From an uncultured Christensenellaceae bacterium (lineage in GTDB: Bacteria; Bacillota; Clostridia; Christensenellales; CAG-314): a stretch of 64,000 nucleotides of DNA. The notes under the pieces are model-generated. The model did not search any database, was not told the DNA's origin, and worked only from the letters and a program-made list of their open reading frames with translations. Both the position numbers and the translations under genes were made by a program. The stretch lies in assembly GCA_910586625.1 (NCBI GenBank), contig CAJUIZ010000001.1:124001-188000 (forward strand), given 5' to 3'. Below are positions 43,195 through 52,088 of the stretch, piece by piece; the first letter of the stretch is position 1, and each line of letters opens with the position of its first letter.

Positions 43195-43845
43195 CTAATC
43201 TACGTATCGCCGCAAAACAACGACCTTGGTACGCGCGTTTTCCGGAACGTCTTGAATTACCAAGCTGTCCGATACGTCGAATTGCACGTCGTCGGGATTG
43301 AAAAGATTTACGAAATCGTTAACCGGCGCAATATCAAGCGTACACCCGTCGCATTTGTAATGCATTGGCAATACGATATTGGGATTTGCCGCGTCTACAT
43401 ATTTCTTTGCGGTTTGCGCGTCTACCGTATACGTTCCGCCTACGGGAAGCATCAAAATGTCGCAATTCGCGATTCTGCCGACGATATTCTCATCGAAAAG
43501 TCCGACGTCTCCCATATGAACGACCTTTAAGCCGTCTATTTCGAAACAAAAAACGAGATTACTGCCGCGTTTTGCGCCCTTTACTTCGTCGTGGAAGGTG
43601 GGCAGACTGCTAACCGTCACATCGTCCGCGCAGCACGTAACTTCGCAGTCTATTTGCGCGGGAGAACCGCAAACTTCATCGACGCAATCGTGATCGTCGT
43701 GATGATGAGATACAGTTACAACGTCTGCGCGGACGCGCGGCATACAATAACCTACCGTTTCGCCGTTGAATGGGTCGCACACCAAGGTTGTACCCATATC
43801 GCTTATCAGCCTGAAACAAGCGTGTCCCAAATACTGAATTTTCAT
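43195..43845 (-). CDS. MBL-fold metal-dependent hydrolase, UlaG/UPF0173-like
   Basis: 216 residues, cytoplasmic. The N-terminus MKIQYLGHACFRL and the metal motif HHHDDHD at 47-53 (H47-x-H49-x-D51-H52) are diagnostic of the metallo-beta-lactamase fold. Further ligands are plausible in KVVHMGDVG and VLPMHYKCDG. The size and opening LGHACF fit the UPF0173/UlaG-like lactonase group. Substrate unknown. It has its own promoter (TTGACA / 17 / TACAAT) and terminator. The ribosome site is weak (GCGGGGT). It is divergent from the MDR gene at 44133. Confidence 0.85.
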   Translation of the reverse strand: MKIQYLGHACFRLISDMGTTLVCDPFNGETVGYCMPRVRADVVTVSHHHDDHDCVDEVCGSPAQIDCEVTCCADDVTVSSLPTFHDEVKGAKRGSNLVFCFEIDGLKVVHMGDVGLFDENIVGRIANCDILMLPVGGTYTVDAQTAKKYVDAANPNIVLPMHYKCDGCTLDIAPVNDFVNLFNPDDVQFDVSDSLVIQDVPENARTKVVVLRRYVD

Positions 43846-43917
43846 TTTTTTACCCCGCTTAAACTTTATTACGCAACGCCGCGCAAATTACGCCGAAATA
43901 GGCGTTATTCGTTATAT

Positions 43918-43946
43918 ATTGTATACTCAGAATTTCATCGTGTCAA
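43918..43946 (-). promoter_or_regulatory. Promoter of the MBL-fold gene
   Basis: Minus-strand TTGACA (43941-43946), 17-bp spacer, TACAAT (43918-43923). The leader contains a small ACGCC/GGCGT hairpin. Confidence 0.75.
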
Positions 43947-44006
43947 CGCCTAAACGTGCGGCGAATTTCAGATTTATAAAAAAGGGTAGATTTTTTTCAA
44001 ATAAAA

Positions 44007-44015
44007 TGATATAAT
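44007..44015 (+). promoter_or_regulatory. Extended -10 promoter of the MDR gene
   Basis: TGA-TATAAT at 44007-44015, weak -35 (TAGATT at 43987-43992). The leader would be about 110 nt and contains GCTTAAC and GTTAAGC segments able to pair. Confidence 0.5.
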
Positions 44016-44132
44016 ATAACCGATAATCGCTTAACCGCAATTCGCAAACGTTTATCAAACGATAATACCGCGCGTATTATAACGAACCAACAGTTATGCA
44101 ACCGTTAAGCAATTACTCGAATCGGAGGTTAT

Positions 44133-45149
44133 ATGAAAGCCTGGATTTTGGACGAACCGCGCAAGCTGAGATTGCAAGAATTCAGTCCGACAGCTCTTAC
44201 GGAAAACAAGGTTAAGGTAAAAATAGAAGAAGTCCTGCTGTCTTCGTCGGACTTCGCTATTTATACAGGCGCGTCGAAGCGCACTTACCCGTTTGTTTTC
44301 GGAAGAAACGCCGTGGGCGTAGTATCGGATACGGGCGACAAAACCAATTCGCTGTTACAAAAAATGGACAGAGTGGTTATAGAGCCGTATATCCCCTGCG
44401 ACGCTTGCACCGAATGTAAGGAAGGCGATTACCAAAGCTGTTCAAATATGCAAGAGTTGGGGCACAACTGCAACGGTCTGCTGCAAAACTTTATCGATCT
44501 TCCGTACACCCTGATACACAAGCTGCCCGACAACCTTACGACGGACAGAGCCTTGTTCGTTTCTTACGTAGCGTTTTGTCTAAACGTAGTAGACGCGCTG
44601 AATTTGGAAAAAGGCAGACACATAGCGATATTCGCTTCCACCAAAACCGGATTGATACTCGCTCAGCTTGTTGCCTACTATCAAGCGGTGCCGGTATTTA
44701 TAAGCAATGTCGACGCACTGTTGGATATGGCGCGCGATATGGGCATATTCTACTGCTTTAACCCTGAAAAAACAGACGTTGAACACGAAATTATGATGAT
44801 AACGGGCGGCAGAATGTGCAGCGAATTGGTATTCTTTTCCGATTCCGACTTCAAGATGCAAGACGTATACGACGCGGCGGCTGTAAACGCCAACATATGC
44901 CTTGCGGGATATTCCAGCAAGGACAGTAAATTGTCGGTGGCGCAAATATGCGAAAAGCACCTTAAAATCTTCGGCGTATACAACGGCGCGGGCAATTACT
45001 CGTCGGCAATCAATCTGTTAGTTACCAATACCGTAAACATCGATGCTTTGTTGGGAGACGCGCTAAACTTCGACTCGCTGGATCGTTCCCTTGCGGACAT
45101 AAACCCGGAAGATTTGATATTGAAATCAAAAATAATAAAAATAAACTGA
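44133..45149 (+). CDS. Degenerate zinc-type alcohol dehydrogenase-like (MDR) protein
   Basis: 338 residues with the MDR fold. The structural zinc cysteines C89, C92, C95 and C103 are intact (PCDACTECKEGDYQSC). The catalytic zinc ligands are not: the usual CGxD reads SSSD (S37-D40) and the GHE motif reads GRN (57-59). The cofactor-binding GxGxxG loop reads ASTKTG. So it keeps the fold but has probably lost zinc chemistry and perhaps NAD(P) binding. GGAGG lies just before the ATG. It ends at a strong bidirectional terminator. It may be a regulatory or binding protein; no partner genes indicate a pathway. Confidence 0.85.
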   Translation: MKAWILDEPRKLRLQEFSPTALTENKVKVKIEEVLLSSSDFAIYTGASKRTYPFVFGRNAVGVVSDTGDKTNSLLQKMDRVVIEPYIPCDACTECKEGDYQSCSNMQELGHNCNGLLQNFIDLPYTLIHKLPDNLTTDRALFVSYVAFCLNVVDALNLEKGRHIAIFASTKTGLILAQLVAYYQAVPVFISNVDALLDMARDMGIFYCFNPEKTDVEHEIMMITGGRMCSELVFFSDSDFKMQDVYDAAAVNANICLAGYSSKDSKLSVAQICEKHLKIFGVYNGAGNYSSAINLLVTNTVNIDALLGDALNFDSLDRSLADINPEDLILKSKIIKIN

Positions 45150-45168
45150 CCAACGGAAATAAAAAGAG

Positions 45169-45204
45169 AACGGCCGCATATCAAACGATATGCGGCCGTT
45201 TTTT
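45169..45204. terminator. Bidirectional terminator between MDR gene and trxB
   Basis: A 14-bp perfect stem (45169-45182 with 45187-45200), loop AAAC, followed by six T on the plus strand and a T-rich stretch on the minus strand. It serves convergent genes. Confidence 0.9.
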
Positions 45205-45222
45205 ATTAAATACGTATTACAA

Positions 45223-46128
45223 TCAGGCGTTTTTGTCGGCGTACATTGCCGCAGAAAAGCCTGCGACCGCGCCGTCGCCCACCGCCGTTGCACACTGGCG
45301 AATCCTTTTGGTACGGCAGTCGCCTGCGGCGAACACGCCCGAACAGCTTGTTACGCAATCTTCGCCCGCAATGATATAGCCCTTGCCGTCTAACTTTACC
45401 AATTCCGCAAACTGCTCGTTATGTGGTTCCTGTCCTATCGCCACGAATACGGCGTCGCAGTCCAAGTAGGTTATCGCGCCGTCGTCGTCTTGATAAGCTA
45501 TGCCTTGCACCCGCTCGTCGCCCACTACGTCCTGCACGCTTACGTTTTTTATCCACTCAATCTTACCGTTGGCTGCAATTCGGTCTGTCAACTCGCGGTC
45601 GCAAAACAGCTTGTCGAACAACGTAAGCAAACGGACTTCCCTGCACAGCTCCGCCAAAAACAACGCGTATTGCGCCGCGGAGTTGCCGTCGCCGACAACG
45701 CACACCGACTTATCCTTGTAGAACGCGCCGTCGCATACGGCGCAGTAGCACACGCCCTTGCCCGCAAGCTTTTCTTCCGACGGAACGCCGAGCTTCTTGT
45801 GCGATACGCCCGTAGCCAACACCACCGCCTTGGCGAAATACGAAGCGTATTCCGTCTTGACTGTAAAACCGCGCTCTGCCGTTTCCACCGAAGCGCGCCC
45901 CATATCGAACTCTACCCCGTGAGAGAGAGCCTGCTCGAACATATTGTCGGCAAGTCTTGCGCCTGCAATTTCGTTGACGGACGGAAAATTCTCCACTCGG
46001 GGAGCCGTGGCGATTTGTCCGCCGAAAGCGTCGCTTTCCAGCATCATTACGCTTTTGCCGGCGCGCTTGGCGTACAACGCCGCAGTCATACCCGCAGGTC
46101 CACCGCCTATTACTATAACGTCGTACAT
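45223..46128 (-). CDS. trxB: Thioredoxin-disulfide reductase
   Basis: 301 residues from the ATG at 46128; the longer open frame runs into the end of nrdD and is not used. The FAD motif GGGPAG is at 8-13, the redox pair CAVC at 129-132, the NADP motif GDGNSA follows, and the terminal FAD motif is GVFAAGDCR. It transfers electrons from NADPH to thioredoxin. It starts eight bases after the stop codon of nrdD, whose own C-terminus carries a thioredoxin-like domain, so the likely electron path is NADPH to TrxB to the NrdD redoxin domain. It should share the NrdR-controlled nrdD promoter. Confidence 0.93.
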   Translation of the reverse strand: MYDVIVIGGGPAGMTAALYAKRAGKSVMMLESDAFGGQIATAPRVENFPSVNEIAGARLADNMFEQALSHGVEFDMGRASVETAERGFTVKTEYASYFAKAVVLATGVSHKKLGVPSEEKLAGKGVCYCAVCDGAFYKDKSVCVVGDGNSAAQYALFLAELCREVRLLTLFDKLFCDRELTDRIAANGKIEWIKNVSVQDVVGDERVQGIAYQDDDGAITYLDCDAVFVAIGQEPHNEQFAELVKLDGKGYIIAGEDCVTSCSGVFAAGDCRTKRIRQCATAVGDGAVAGFSAAMYADKNA

Positions 46129-46135
46129 ACTGCGC

Positions 46136-48499
46136 CTATTTAACCGTTTCGATATATTTGCGGACGTTGGACGCGTTTTCGTATACCGAATAGCTGTCGC
46201 CGTCGGCAACAATCAACGTAGGCGTAAGCTTAATATCGAACTTCTTGGACAAATCCGCTTGTTCCATAGCGTTAATCTCTTCGAATTCCATATTTGCCTT
46301 GTTGAGCATCAATTCCGCCATTTTGCAGTTGGGACAGTTGTTTTGAACGAACAGCATGGGCTTTAACACGCATACGGGAGCCTTGACTTCTTCCGTTTCC
46401 TGAGCTACCAAGCACTTTTTTAACACGCTTGTATCGGGAGTATACTCCTTACGCTCTTTCCATTCCTGAGCTTTGCCGTCGTTCCAGTTTTGAACGGGAC
46501 GGTAATAGCCTGTAATACGGCTGTAAACTTCCGTTTTGCCGTGACAATGCGGACACTCGTATGCTTCGCCCTTGATATAACCGTGTTCGGGGCAAACCGA
46601 GTACGTAGGCGACATTGTATAATAAGGTAAACGGTAGTTTTCCGCAATTTTTCTTACAAGCTTCATCGCCGACTTCCAATTGGGCAAACGCTCGCCCAAG
46701 AATGCGTGGAATACCGTACCCGACGTGTACAGCGTCTGCAATTCGTCCTGAATATCCAATGCGTCGAACACGTCGCTGGTAAAGCTTACGGGCAAATGCG
46801 AGCTGTTAGTGTAGTAAGGCGTTTCGCCCTTCTTGCTGGCGAAAATCATACCGGGGTACAACTTCATGTCGTGCTTTGCCAAACGGTATGCCGTGCTTTC
46901 GGCGGGAGTGGCTTCGAGATTGTACAAGTCGCCGTACTTCTCCTGATAGTCGGACAGCCTTTCGCGCATATGATTAAGCACGTCCTTGGTAAACGACTGA
47001 GCGCGAGCGTCCGTCATATCGCAAGCCAACCAACTGGCGTTTAGGCAAGCTTCGTTCATACCTACCAAGCCTATTGTAGAAAAGTGATTGTCGAAGTTGC
47101 CGAGATACCGCTTAGTATAAGGGTACAGACCCGCTTCCATTAGCTTGGTAATGGTTGTACGCTTGATTTTTAACGAGCGGGCAGAAATATCCATCATCTT
47201 GTCCAATCTTTCGTAAAATTCCTTTTCGTTTTTGGACAAGTAAGCTATACGCGGCATATTGATGGTAACAACGCCCACCGAACCCGTACTTTCGCCGCTT
47301 CCGAAGAAACCGCCGGACTTCTTGCGCAGTTCGCGCAAATCCAAACGAAGACGGCAGCACATACTGCGTACGTCGCTCGGCTGCATGTCGCTGTTGATAT
47401 AATTTGAAAAATACGGAGTGCCGTATTTCGCCGTCATTTCGAAAAGCAGTTTGTTGTTTTCCGTTTCGCTCCAATCGAAATCCTTGGTTATGGAGTAGGT
47501 AGGAATAGGGTATTGGAAGCCGCGTCCGTTGTAATCGCCTTCGATCATCGTTTCGATAAAGGCTTTGTTTACCATATCCATTTCCTTCTTGCAGTCCTTG
47601 TAGCAGAAGTCCGTTTCCTTGCCGCCTATAATACAATGAAGGTTTGCAAGGTCGTTGGGAACGGTCCAATCCAACGTAATATTGGAAAACGGAGCCTGCG
47701 TACCCCAACGGGAAGGAGTATTTACGCCGTAAACAAAGGATTCGATGCACTTTTTAACTTGGTCGTAGCTAAGGTTATCCGCCTTGACAAAGGGGGCGAG
47801 ATAGGTGTCGAAGGAGCTGAACGCCTGCGCGCCCGCCCATTCGTTTTGCATAATTCCCAAAAAGTTGACCATTTGGTTGCAAAGCGTAGCAAGGTGCTTT
47901 GCGGGAGCGGACGTGATTTTGCCCGGAACGCCGCCCAAGCCTTCTTGTATAAGCTGCTTTAACGACCAGCCCGCGCAGTAGCCCGTGAGCATGGATAAAT
48001 CGTGAAGGTGAATAGCCGCCGTACGGTGCGCTTCGGCGATTTCTTCGTCGTATACTTCCGACAGCCAATAGTTGGCCGTAATAGCGCCGCTGTTGGACAG
48101 GATAAGCCCGCCTACGGAATATGTAACCGTACTGTTTTCCTTAACCCGCCAATCGGCGATTTTGAGATAGTTGTCTACTACGCTTTTGTAATCCAATATC
48201 GTCTCGCCGGCTTTACGGACGTTTTCGTGCTTTTTACGGTACAAAATGTACGCTTTGGCAACTTCGACGTAACCCGCTTGAATAAGCACGGTTTCCACGC
48301 TGTCCTGGATATCTTCGACGGATACTACGCCGTCGCAGACCTTATCCATAAAGTCAGACGTTACTTTGAGCGCCAACAAGTCGATAACGTCTTGGTTATA
48401 GGGCTTGTTTTGACCTTCGAACGCCGCCGTGATTGCCTTGGTGATTTTGGAAAGATTGAAATCGATAATTTGACCGTCTCTTTTTCTTACCCGATACAT
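46136..48499 (-). CDS. nrdD: Class III anaerobic ribonucleotide reductase fused to a thioredoxin-like domain
   Basis: 787 residues. An ATP-cone (about 1-95, YRVRKRDGQIIDFNLSKITK) precedes the glycyl-radical reductase barrel. A zinc site is visible in CPEHGYIKGEAYECPHC, and the glycyl radical residue is G664 in RITGYYRPVQNWN. After residue about 705 a separate thioredoxin/glutaredoxin-fold domain is fused, with CPNC at 722-725 (FVQNNCPNCKMAEL, then the cis-Pro region LTPTLIVADG). The enzyme makes deoxynucleotides without oxygen. The activase gene nrdG is not adjacent. The promoter is followed upstream by two NrdR boxes. GGAGG precedes the ATG. Confidence 0.95.
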   Translation of the reverse strand: MYRVRKRDGQIIDFNLSKITKAITAAFEGQNKPYNQDVIDLLALKVTSDFMDKVCDGVVSVEDIQDSVETVLIQAGYVEVAKAYILYRKKHENVRKAGETILDYKSVVDNYLKIADWRVKENSTVTYSVGGLILSNSGAITANYWLSEVYDEEIAEAHRTAAIHLHDLSMLTGYCAGWSLKQLIQEGLGGVPGKITSAPAKHLATLCNQMVNFLGIMQNEWAGAQAFSSFDTYLAPFVKADNLSYDQVKKCIESFVYGVNTPSRWGTQAPFSNITLDWTVPNDLANLHCIIGGKETDFCYKDCKKEMDMVNKAFIETMIEGDYNGRGFQYPIPTYSITKDFDWSETENNKLLFEMTAKYGTPYFSNYINSDMQPSDVRSMCCRLRLDLRELRKKSGGFFGSGESTGSVGVVTINMPRIAYLSKNEKEFYERLDKMMDISARSLKIKRTTITKLMEAGLYPYTKRYLGNFDNHFSTIGLVGMNEACLNASWLACDMTDARAQSFTKDVLNHMRERLSDYQEKYGDLYNLEATPAESTAYRLAKHDMKLYPGMIFASKKGETPYYTNSSHLPVSFTSDVFDALDIQDELQTLYTSGTVFHAFLGERLPNWKSAMKLVRKIAENYRLPYYTMSPTYSVCPEHGYIKGEAYECPHCHGKTEVYSRITGYYRPVQNWNDGKAQEWKERKEYTPDTSVLKKCLVAQETEEVKAPVCVLKPMLFVQNNCPNCKMAELMLNKANMEFEEINAMEQADLSKKFDIKLTPTLIVADGDSYSVYENASNVRKYIETVK

Positions 48500-48569
48500 T
48501 TTGAGCCTCCGTAATTTTTCATTTGTTGCCGCGACGCAAAACTTTGCGCTCGGCGATGTGCTTACATAT

Positions 48570-48597
48570 TGTATAATACAAGATATGCCTTTGTCAA
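48570..48597 (-). promoter_or_regulatory. Promoter of nrdD-trxB
   Basis: Minus-strand TTGACA (48592-48597), 16-bp spacer, TATACA (48570-48575), about 70 bp before the nrdD ATG. Confidence 0.75.
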
Positions 48598-48605
48598 CAG
48601 TTCAA

Positions 48606-48621
48606 ACACAATATATTGTGT
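48606..48621. promoter_or_regulatory. NrdR box 1
   Basis: ACACAATATATTGTGT, a perfect 16-bp palindrome matching the NrdR consensus, nine bases upstream of the nrdD -35. Confidence 0.9.
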
Positions 48622-48637
48622 TATTTTTTTGCTTTTG

Positions 48638-48653
48638 ACACAATATATAGTAT
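48638..48653. promoter_or_regulatory. NrdR box 2
   Basis: ACACAATATATAGTAT, an imperfect second box 32 bp from the first, i.e. three helical turns, the usual spacing for cooperative NrdR binding. Confidence 0.85.
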
Positions 48654-48884
48654 GCCAATCATAATACTCTGTCTGTCATAAATAACAGAGTTATACGAAA
48701 ATTATCGCTTTGACAGTCGGTGCTTACAGTAGCGGTTGACATTAGCGGCTATAAGCGAAGCAAAACCGCCTTTGTACGTTATGATATTGTGCAAACAGAT
48801 AAATTAAACAAACAAAAATACGGTATTATACATAATTTTGTCGCAGCGCGCGGAGTTCGATAATTATTACCGATATTATAAATA

Positions 48885-48995
48885 CATCAAAATATATTGC
48901 GCGCCGACACGGCGCGCAATACACCATAATGCCGTCAAACTCGCGGCACTCTAATGCATGCAAGCGCCACCCGATTACTTCAAGTTGTACGGCTA
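48885..48995 (-). ncRNA. Candidate small RNA ending in a GC-rich hairpin (weak)
   Basis: An extended -10 (TGC-TATAAT, minus strand, 49002-49010) would start a transcript near 48995. It would run to an 11-bp perfect stem TATTGCGCGCC / GGCGCGCAATA (48895-48905 with 48911-48921) followed by ATATATTTTG. No open frame, no known RNA motif. No good -35, and the T-run is broken. Existence uncertain. Confidence 0.3.
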
Positions 48996-49126
48996 TTGTC
49001 TATTATAGCACACGAACAACTATTAACTGCGTTTATCTACAACTAACTGCTATCAATTATTCGCTATTACATCGTATCACGCGATGAGTTGTGTAATGTG
49101 CGTTAAGTTGATTCGTGTACAATATA

Positions 49127-49220
49127 ATAAAAGAAAAAGACGAGCTTGTCGTCTTTTTCCGTTATGAAGAAGAGAGAGATTCAACCGTTCTATGCGGTTG
49201 AAAACAACTATTTGTAAACC
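49127..49220 (-). ncRNA. Predicted small RNA with UC-rich single-stranded region
   Basis: A strong minus-strand promoter (49227-49254) predicts a start near 49220. The RNA contains a hairpin TTCAACCG / CGGTTGAA, then an unpaired UCUCUCUCUUCUUC stretch, then a 10-bp terminator stem (49134-49143 with 49149-49158, loop of 5) followed by CTTTTATTAT. Length about 94 nt, no open frame with a ribosome binding site. The pyrimidine run is complementary to purine-rich Shine-Dalgarno regions, as in known Firmicute regulatory RNAs. I recognise no named family; it is not 6S, SRP RNA, tmRNA or RNase P by their conserved motifs. Confidence 0.6.
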
Positions 49221-49226
49221 TAATAC

Positions 49227-49254
49227 AGTATACCACCTATTTTTGAAATGTCAA
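49227..49254 (-). promoter_or_regulatory. Promoter of the predicted small RNA
   Basis: Minus-strand TTGACA (49249-49254), 16-bp spacer, TATACT (49227-49232), with no coding frame downstream. Confidence 0.75.
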
Positions 49255-49333
49255 GACGTATTTCGAAATTTATTATACATAAATTTTACGTTTGACATAC
49301 AGAAAACTTATAAGGGTGCCCGACGCGTTTGAT

Positions 49334-51991
49334 TTATTTGCTGAAATATACGAATACTGCCCGAGCTTCTACCGTAACCGCGCCGTTGACAGCCTGAATT
49401 TCTGCAGAACCCGCTTGCGTTCCGTTTGCCACCAACGACCAATTGCCTTGCGGCAAGGTACAACTGTAATCGCGCGAAGAATTGTTGATTACGGCGATAA
49501 CTTTACCCGCCGTTCCGCCGTCGAACGTAACGATAATCACATCTTTGTCGACTTTGCTTGTAATAGCCACGCCGTTTTTCGCAGTTAAAACCGCGCTGCT
49601 CTTACGCATCTCGATGAGCCCCTTATAATAATTCATCATAGCGTATTCATCGCTCGTTTCCGTCAAGGCTTCCCATTTGAGATTATTTATAGCGTCGCTT
49701 GATTTATAGCTGTTGTCGTCGTATTTATTTCCTGCAATATGTTTGGTACGAAGCATTTCTTCGCCGGACTGCATAAAGGGCGTTCCCTTGCTGAGCATAA
49801 CTATCGCCGCACCCATACGGTTCATCGCCAATCGCTCTTGAAGCGTAGACCCGCCGGTAGACAATATCAACTTGTCCCACAGCGTGTGATTATCGTGAGC
49901 GGAAATATAATTTATAACCGCGCCGTCGGTTACCGACCAACCTTCGCTTGCCGTTTCGCATCCGGCAAGGCTTGCGGTTACCTTTGATACGTTTAGGGAC
50001 GAGTTACCCAAAAATCCCGCTTCGGTTGCACTGAATACGCTTCCGCGCAAACCGTCGCGTATTACGTCGTTGAATACCGCCACCGCTCCCGCCGAGCCCT
50101 GCGTTGCGGTAACTGCGGAAATATTTTTTTGCGTAGCAAGCTTGGCGTCCGTTGCCGTGCTCATCGTCCACGCTTCGCCGTAAATTATTGCTTTGGGGTT
50201 TATTGCGTGAACGGCCTGCTCGATAGCCTGCATTGTTTCTACGTCGTGCAAACCCATAAGATCAAAGCGGAAGCCGTCGATTTTGTATTCTCTCGCCCAA
50301 TAGCTTACGCTGTCCACCATAAATTTGCGATACATATAGCGTTCGGATGCGGTATCGTTGCCGCAGCCCGACCCGTTGGAGTTAGACCCGTCGTTATTAT
50401 AACGATAGTAGTAATTCGGTACGATTTTATTAAAATTGCTGTTGGCGTCCGCAGTGTGATTGTACACCACGTCCATTATTACGCCCAAGCCGTTGGCGTG
50501 AAGCGACTGCACCATTTGCTTGAACTCGCGCACGCGCACTTCGCCGTGATACGGGTCGGTGGAATAGCTGCCTTCCGGCGAGTTGTAGTTTTGCGGGTCG
50601 TAGCCCCAGTTGAACTGAGCCGTACTTAATTTAGTTTCGTCTACCGTTTTATAGTCGAATACAGGCAGTAAATGAATATGCGTAGCACCGAGATTTTTGA
50701 CGTAATCGACGCCGACGGGTATACCGTGTGAATTGGTAAGCCCCGTTTCGGTAAACGCAAGATATTTACCCTTGTACTGCGACGACGCAATTTGATTGCT
50801 GAAATCGCGCACGTGCGTTTCCCAAATAACGGCTTGCGTATAAGCGTCGACCGTATCGATATAATTTTCCCAGTCGAAGCCTGCGGGATTGGTAGTAGCG
50901 AGATCCAACACCATACCGCGATTGCCGTTGACACCCGTGCTGCGCGCGTAGGGATCGACCGCTTCCTGCACGCCCGCGGCGGTTTCCACCGTGTACGTGT
51001 AGTACTTGCCCGTTACGTCGTCCGCATTGCAGCTCCACACGCCCCTGTCTCCGAGAACCATATCTACGTAATTGTAAGGAGAACCGCCGTCGCCCGATTC
51101 GTACAAATTAAGCACTACGTTTTTTGCCGTGGGCGCCCACACCTTGAAGGTTGCGGAATGCCCGTCTATAATTGCGCCCAATTCACCGTCGTAATTGTAG
51201 CGGTCGCCGAAGCTTTTGCTGTTAAACACTTCGTACGGGAGCGCTTCCATTTTGCCGAAGCCCGCAATTTCCACCGCATAAATCTTATTCAAATCCACTT
51301 CCTTACGCAGACGAACGGTGCCAGTTTCGGCAGTTTTGTTTTTAGTCAGCAGCGACGAAACCGCCACCTTTTGTCCGTCGCAGTATACCTTTATATCCGC
51401 CTTGCGCGAAAACTTGGTTGCCGGAATGACGGTAAAACTAATCTCGTTAAGCTCGCTTATTGTAACCTTTTCTATCTGTTTAACCATAGTAAGCGTCTGC
51501 CCGCCGTCGTTACTTTCGAATTTATAAGGATTAACGCCTGTAAGATAAATTTCCGTAACATCGCCCGTCAAGGTTATTGTACGGTCGTTATCGTATACTT
51601 TATCGGCAACGCCCCAAGTTTCTCCGTGCGTAGTAGCGTTTTTACGCAGAATAAAACCGACTTGCTCGATCTCCTGCGGAACGTTGACAACCGCTTTTGC
51701 CCCGTACGCGCAGGGGTGAAATTCGTACGCGCGTCCTTCGGCAAGGTCGTGCCACAGCCACAGGTCGTTATCCTTGTAGGAATGCGCCGTTTCACGCCAA
51801 TATACGACCAATTGACGGCAGCCTTCTTCGCGGGGCAATTCGTAATCTTCCAATACGCCCGTATTTACGCCGATATCCATGTCGACTTCGTACTTGCTTG
51901 TGTCGAAATAATCGTCCTGCGGATTACACGCCGCCAAGCACAGCGACAGTGCTAAGACGCACATAAGAAATACCAATAATAACTTCTTCAT
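49334..51991 (-). CDS. pulA: Type I pullulanase lipoprotein (GH13_14)
   Basis: 885 residues from the ATG at 51991 (GGAG upstream); an upstream in-frame extension lacks a ribosome site and would bury the signal. The lipoprotein signal MKKLLLVFLMCVLALSLCLA ends LAAC, C22. Next come a CBM41-like domain (LVVYWRETAHSYKDNDLWLW), a linker domain, a CBM48-like domain (ATFKVWAPTAKNVVLNLYE) and the catalytic barrel with the type I pullulanase signature YDP in FNWGYDPQNYNSPEGSYS. Catalytic residues: D577 in GFRFDLMG, E606 in IYGEAWTM, D700 in SAHDNHT. It debranches alpha-1,6 links of pullulan or starch at the cell surface and feeds the MalEFG importer. Confidence 0.95.
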   Translation of the reverse strand: MKKLLLVFLMCVLALSLCLAACNPQDDYFDTSKYEVDMDIGVNTGVLEDYELPREEGCRQLVVYWRETAHSYKDNDLWLWHDLAEGRAYEFHPCAYGAKAVVNVPQEIEQVGFILRKNATTHGETWGVADKVYDNDRTITLTGDVTEIYLTGVNPYKFESNDGGQTLTMVKQIEKVTISELNEISFTVIPATKFSRKADIKVYCDGQKVAVSSLLTKNKTAETGTVRLRKEVDLNKIYAVEIAGFGKMEALPYEVFNSKSFGDRYNYDGELGAIIDGHSATFKVWAPTAKNVVLNLYESGDGGSPYNYVDMVLGDRGVWSCNADDVTGKYYTYTVETAAGVQEAVDPYARSTGVNGNRGMVLDLATTNPAGFDWENYIDTVDAYTQAVIWETHVRDFSNQIASSQYKGKYLAFTETGLTNSHGIPVGVDYVKNLGATHIHLLPVFDYKTVDETKLSTAQFNWGYDPQNYNSPEGSYSTDPYHGEVRVREFKQMVQSLHANGLGVIMDVVYNHTADANSNFNKIVPNYYYRYNNDGSNSNGSGCGNDTASERYMYRKFMVDSVSYWAREYKIDGFRFDLMGLHDVETMQAIEQAVHAINPKAIIYGEAWTMSTATDAKLATQKNISAVTATQGSAGAVAVFNDVIRDGLRGSVFSATEAGFLGNSSLNVSKVTASLAGCETASEGWSVTDGAVINYISAHDNHTLWDKLILSTGGSTLQERLAMNRMGAAIVMLSKGTPFMQSGEEMLRTKHIAGNKYDDNSYKSSDAINNLKWEALTETSDEYAMMNYYKGLIEMRKSSAVLTAKNGVAITSKVDKDVIIVTFDGGTAGKVIAVINNSSRDYSCTLPQGNWSLVANGTQAGSAEIQAVNGAVTVEARAVFVYFSK

Positions 51992-52056
51992 TTTTTCTCC
52001 GTTATAGCGAAATAATTTACAATTGCAAAAAAATTTGCAGAGTATTTCGCTTGTAT

Positions 52057-52085
52057 ATTTTAACACCGCGCAAAGCGACAGTCAA
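52057..52085 (-). promoter_or_regulatory. Promoter of the pullulanase gene
   Basis: Minus-strand TTGACT (52080-52085), 17-bp spacer, TAAAAT (52057-52062). Confidence 0.7.
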
Positions 52086-52088
52086 TAG

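Noticed and set aside
46129..46212. Upstream extension of thioredoxin reductase
   Set aside because: It overlaps the end of nrdD in another frame; the FAD-binding start MYDVIVIGGG fits the family.
51992..52066. Upstream extension of the pullulanase
   Set aside because: No ribosome site, includes the promoter region, and would place residues before a normal lipoprotein signal.
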